DNA from: Cytophagales bacterium
GTDB lineage: Bacteria > Bacteroidota > Bacteroidia > Cytophagales > Microscillaceae
Direction: 5' to 3'
NCBI GenBank assembly: GCA_013298075.1
Contig: JAAFJG010000001.1
Location: forward strand, 62,001-126,000
Length of the DNA stretch: 64,000 bases
This document shows, piece by piece, positions 61,147-64,000 of this stretch. Both the position numbers and the translations under genes were made by a program. Within the stretch, counting starts at the first letter, position 1. Each line of letters opens with the position of its first letter. The notes beneath the pieces are model-generated. The model was not told the origin of the DNA, did not search any database, and saw nothing but the letters and a program-made list of their open reading frames with translations.

Positions 61147-64000
61147 TATTTTATTTTGTTAGATTGATGAATAATTTTGATTTCTGATACGTGTAAATTT
61201 TGCAAAATAATATGATTCCTTACTATATGTTCTTTCTGACGAATACAATCATACACACGACCTATCAAAAGCCTTTTTTCTTCATCACTCGAACCCAAAT
61301 CTAACACCTCAAAACCATGCGCCAAAGTCATATATTGCAAAACATCGGCATCTTCTTTTTTTACGCTTTCTTCAAAATACAATTCAAAAACCATCGCATC
61401 GATGACATCTTCAAAAATACTCGATATATGGCTATTAGGTACATATTCATTGACTATTTTATCCTTATTTTCTCGCAACCACAAAATATAATCTACTAAC
61501 ATTTCAAATGGCTTTTGTTGGTCTGAAGATATTTGAGGAACAGAAAGATTTTTTACATTTGAAGAATTGCCCGCATTACCACCCACAGCATCACCAACTA
61601 TTATATTCATTAACCATTTAAAAAGACTTGAATTTAGAACACAACATAAAAACTTTAGATGATTTCCAGTAAAGAAATGCATGCTATCTTGAATAAATAT
61701 ATCTTTATCTACCAATGAAAAAGTTTTTTCACTTGCTATTCTATTCCAAACAATTTTTTCCTTTAAAAAATCGTCCATATAACCACAACTACGAAGTTCC
61801 CACCAATATTGCCCTTGGTCATCACGATTATATAATCCTTTTCCTTTTGAAGATTGATTATTGGCTATTTCTTTAAAATGATTGTAAATAGCAGGGAAAG
61901 TATTCTTAAAAAAGATTTCAGCATCTTCTTTATTTCGATTTTTGTTTGTCCAACCTGAAGGAATAACAATTAAATAAAGTTCTGCAAATTCATAATTATA
62001 TTTTTTAATATCTCTTCCTCTTAAAATAGGTTTAATAATTTCTACACTTTTTGGATTTTGTCTTATCAATTCATTTTTTGTGGCTTCATCAATGATAAAT
62101 GCTTCATTGAAACCTGTTTTTATGCCATAGTTTATTTTTATATCCCAATCTTTCAAAGGTGTACCGATTTTTTCGATTTTTTCTTTTATTTTTTGTGTTT
62201 TGTTATTGCTGATTGTCCAAGCGTCTTTTGTTAATCGATTTAAAATGATATGATTTTGACGAAAATAGGTAGCAATATCTGTGTTGTTTTTTTGATAAGT
62301 AACGGCTTTTAGTCGTATATTTTTATTTTTTTCGTTGTTTTTTTCAATCATCAAAATATTTGTATCTACAGAGGCACTTTCAAAAATGCCTGCTCCCAAA
62401 TCAATCAATAACAAAGGATTAGTTTCTTGTATAAAAAATTCTCTTAATTTTTCACCATAACCTGTACGCATCCAAGAGTTAGACGTAATCAAGCAAAGCA
62501 AACCTTTTTCTTTTAATAATTGATTGCCTTTTTCATAAAACAAACAATATAAATCGCTTGATTTCGAATACGTTTTAAATTTTTGTGCCTCAAAATAAGG
62601 TTGTTCTTTTTTCATTTTTTGGAGTTGCACATAAGGCGGATTTCCAATCACAATATCAAAACCATCTTTAATTCCGAACATCCATTCCATATCGAACCAA
62701 TCAGCAATGGCATTTTGGTCGAATAAATCAAAATCAGCAATTTTTTGAGCGGCTGCTTTTCCCCAGCCACCTTTTTCTAAAAGTGCGGCTATTTTTATTC
62801 TGATTTCTTTGTCTTTGTTGATAAGATTTGTTTTTTGCGTTTTATTTTGGACTTCAAAATGTTTTTTTCTTATTTTAGCCAATTCATCTCCTAATGTTTC
62901 GATTTCTAAGTTTTTAATTTGTGTTTGTTTTTCTAATCCAATCAACGTATTTGCGGCTACAAATTTAGTTTCTAAATTAGGCAAAGGTTTGATGTTTTCG
63001 TTCTTTTGTTCTATCACCAAAGAGAGAAAAAAACGCAATTTAGAGATTTGTATCGCAATATTTTGAATATCGATGCCATAAATACAATTTTGAACGAGAT
63101 AAAGTTTTCGAGCATAATTATCTGTATTGAGATTAGTATTAAAGTCATTTTCAATTTGCTTTATTTTTTCATCAATAATTTGTTGTGCTTTGTTTCTTAC
63201 TTCGTTATCTGACAAATGATTGATAATTTCTTTGTCTTTTTTTAGGCTTTGAATGATACTTTCTTTTTCGTGTTTGGTTTTATTGATGACAATTTGTCTA
63301 AAATAATCATTATTAGCATCTAATTTTTTTAAGATTTGCACAAGTTTATCCAAAATCCCCATCGGGAACGCACCTGAGCCACAAGCGGGGTCAAGTATTT
63401 TGAGTTTGGTATAAATTTTTTCGAGAACTTCTTTGTTTTGTTTAGTCGTAAATGGACTTTTTTCAGTTTGATTATTGATAAGTTGCCTAAAATTTTCTTT
63501 CAATATATCTTTATTGGGTTCGTTAGTAATGGTGGTAGACATAGCAAGTTGTCCTTTTTTTGACTCGTTTACATCAAAAGCAGTTACTTGTTGCGCTCCT
63601 AATTCTATTTCAAAACCTTTATCTTTTTCAAAACTATTGACCAAAAACTCTAATAAACTTTCGTCCACCATATAATTCACAATCTCGCGTGGCGTATAAA
63701 ACGAGCCAGAACTATTGCGAGCAGTAGTAGCGGTTTCGGGATTATAATATGCCAATAAACTCTCAAATACTTGTCCTAACAATTCAGGATCGAGGGCAAT
63801 ATCTTCCTCCAAAGGCGTATTTTCTTCAATCGTAAATTTATATTTTTTGAGTATTTTTACAATTCCTGTAACATATAAAACTACTTTTTTATCTTTTATC
63901 CCATAAATAGTTTTGAGTTCATTCGAAAAACTATCATTTTTATCGGCAAAAAATAAATAATCAGGTACACTCGCTTGGTTTTTTTCGATACGTGTAAAAC
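61146..64000 (-). CDS. Eco57I-like type IIG restriction-modification methyltransferase, copy 1, 5' partial
   Basis: The frame is open to the right edge: about 951 residues are visible and the N-terminal third is outside the window. From FTRIEKNQASVPDYLFFADK at the edge it matches copy 2 closely to the start of the C-terminal region, with the SAM motif LDPACGSGAFPMG and catalytic NPPYVQLQKMKK. The recognition part differs (NRIASEKTFSLVDKDIFIQ, then GDAVGGNAGNSSNVKNLSVP). The TTG near 63812 sits inside the frame and is not the start: the same residue is Leu in copy 2 (PLEEDIALDPE). It is coupled to ATPase 1 by a 1-nt overlap. Confidence 0.85.
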   Translation of the reverse strand, partial: FTRIEKNQASVPDYLFFADKNDSFSNELKTIYGIKDKKVVLYVTGIVKILKKYKFTIEENTPLEEDIALDPELLGQVFESLLAYYNPETATTARNSSGSFYTPREIVNYMVDESLLEFLVNSFEKDKGFEIELGAQQVTAFDVNESKKGQLAMSTTITNEPNKDILKENFRQLINNQTEKSPFTTKQNKEVLEKIYTKLKILDPACGSGAFPMGILDKLVQILKKLDANNDYFRQIVINKTKHEKESIIQSLKKDKEIINHLSDNEVRNKAQQIIDEKIKQIENDFNTNLNTDNYARKLYLVQNCIYGIDIQNIAIQISKLRFFLSLVIEQKNENIKPLPNLETKFVAANTLIGLEKQTQIKNLEIETLGDELAKIRKKHFEVQNKTQKTNLINKDKEIRIKIAALLEKGGWGKAAAQKIADFDLFDQNAIADWFDMEWMFGIKDGFDIVIGNPPYVQLQKMKKEQPYFEAQKFKTYSKSSDLYCLFYEKGNQLLKEKGLLCLITSNSWMRTGYGEKLREFFIQETNPLLLIDLGAGIFESASVDTNILMIEKNNEKNKNIRLKAVTYQKNNTDIATYFRQNHIILNRLTKDAWTISNNKTQKIKEKIEKIGTPLKDWDIKINYGIKTGFNEAFIIDEATKNELIRQNPKSVEIIKPILRGRDIKKYNYEFAELYLIVIPSGWTNKNRNKEDAEIFFKNTFPAIYNHFKEIANNQSSKGKGLYNRDDQGQYWWELRSCGYMDDFLKEKIVWNRIASEKTFSLVDKDIFIQDSMHFFTGNHLKFLCCVLNSSLFKWLMNIIVGDAVGGNAGNSSNVKNLSVPQISSDQQKPFEMLVDYILWLRENKDKIVNEYVPNSHISSIFEDVIDAMVFELYFEESVKKEDADVLQYMTLAHGFEVLDLGSSDEEKRLLIGRVYDCIRQKEHIVRNHIILQNLHVSEIKIIHQSNKIK

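Noticed and set aside
49532-64000. Calling the cluster DISARM or BREX
   Set aside because: DISARM needs DrmA, DrmB (DUF1998) and DrmC; BREX needs PglZ and BrxC-type genes. None of these is seen. Only single domains are shared.
1-64000. tRNA, rRNA or CRISPR features
   Set aside because: No cloverleaf-like GC-rich segment, no rRNA-like conserved stretch and no regularly spaced direct repeats were found by eye. A dedicated scan could still find a tRNA.

Overview
The window looks like a chromosome segment of a very AT-rich member of the Bacteroidota, most likely Cytophagia-like. The support is a secreted protein with a T9SS type B (gliding-motility-associated) C-terminal sorting domain at the left edge, a gldG gene, a lycopene cyclase family gene, and promoters of the Bacteroidetes type (TTTG, 20 bp, TAnnTTTG). 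No species is named, because the sequence alone does not decide it. I see no rRNA, tRNA or CRISPR array.

Layout. 0-8.4 kb: end of the T9SS protein, a gene-poor repeat zone with a nuclease-gene remnant, then engB, a TolC-like protein, a small lipoprotein, a rhomboid protease, a crotonase (dienoyl-CoA isomerase-like) with a small partner, and a GNAT acetyltransferase. 8.4-15.4 kb: three tandem type IIG-like restriction-modification genes that share promoter, N-terminus, methyltransferase core and C-terminus but carry different central target-recognition segments; the middle copy lacks the nuclease part. 15.5-27.3 kb: a SiaC-like (DUF1987) protein, acyl-CoA dehydrogenase, S41 peptidase, FAD oxidoreductase, efp, DoxX, LolA-like and MpaB-like genes, a small-GTPase plus membrane-protein pair, and a frameshifted SDR remnant. 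27.7-38.6 kb: topA, an AAA ATPase (DUF3696-like) with a tightly linked unknown partner, a LolC/E-type permease, gldG, a trpA fragment, an amidohydrolase and a Na/Pi symporter. 38.7-41.3 kb: three tandem Rpn/PD-(D/E)XK genes, one intact, one split by a 127-bp tandem duplication, one cut by a small mobile element. 41.5-49.3 kb: a lipoprotein, glyS, a lycopene cyclase-like gene, a permuted papain-like lipoprotein, a thioredoxin-domain protein and proC. 49.5-64 kb: a minus-strand defence-like island with two pairs of [Eco57I-like DNA methyltransferase + RecF/SMC-like ATPase], a 75-aa protein and a PLD-SNF2 helicase; the first methyltransferase runs off the right edge.

The window is rich in small repeats: a 74-120-bp MITE-like family (four copies), a GC-rich inverted-repeat family (two loci), a ~133-bp dispersed repeat in opposite orientations, and a REP-like family with CCTCCAG and GGCTAAAGCC palindromes (three loci). 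Several of these sit at gene breaks (rpn copy 3, trpA fragment) or flank the defence island, which suggests that repeats and tandem duplicates drive local rearrangement.

The strongest candidates for undescribed biology are the duplicated methyltransferase-ATPase pairs with the PLD-helicase, the three-copy type IIG array as a recognition-domain reservoir, the DUF3696-like ATPase with its unknown partner, and the reversible-looking 127-bp duplication in rpn copy 2. All functional statements are read from motifs by eye; no database search was run.
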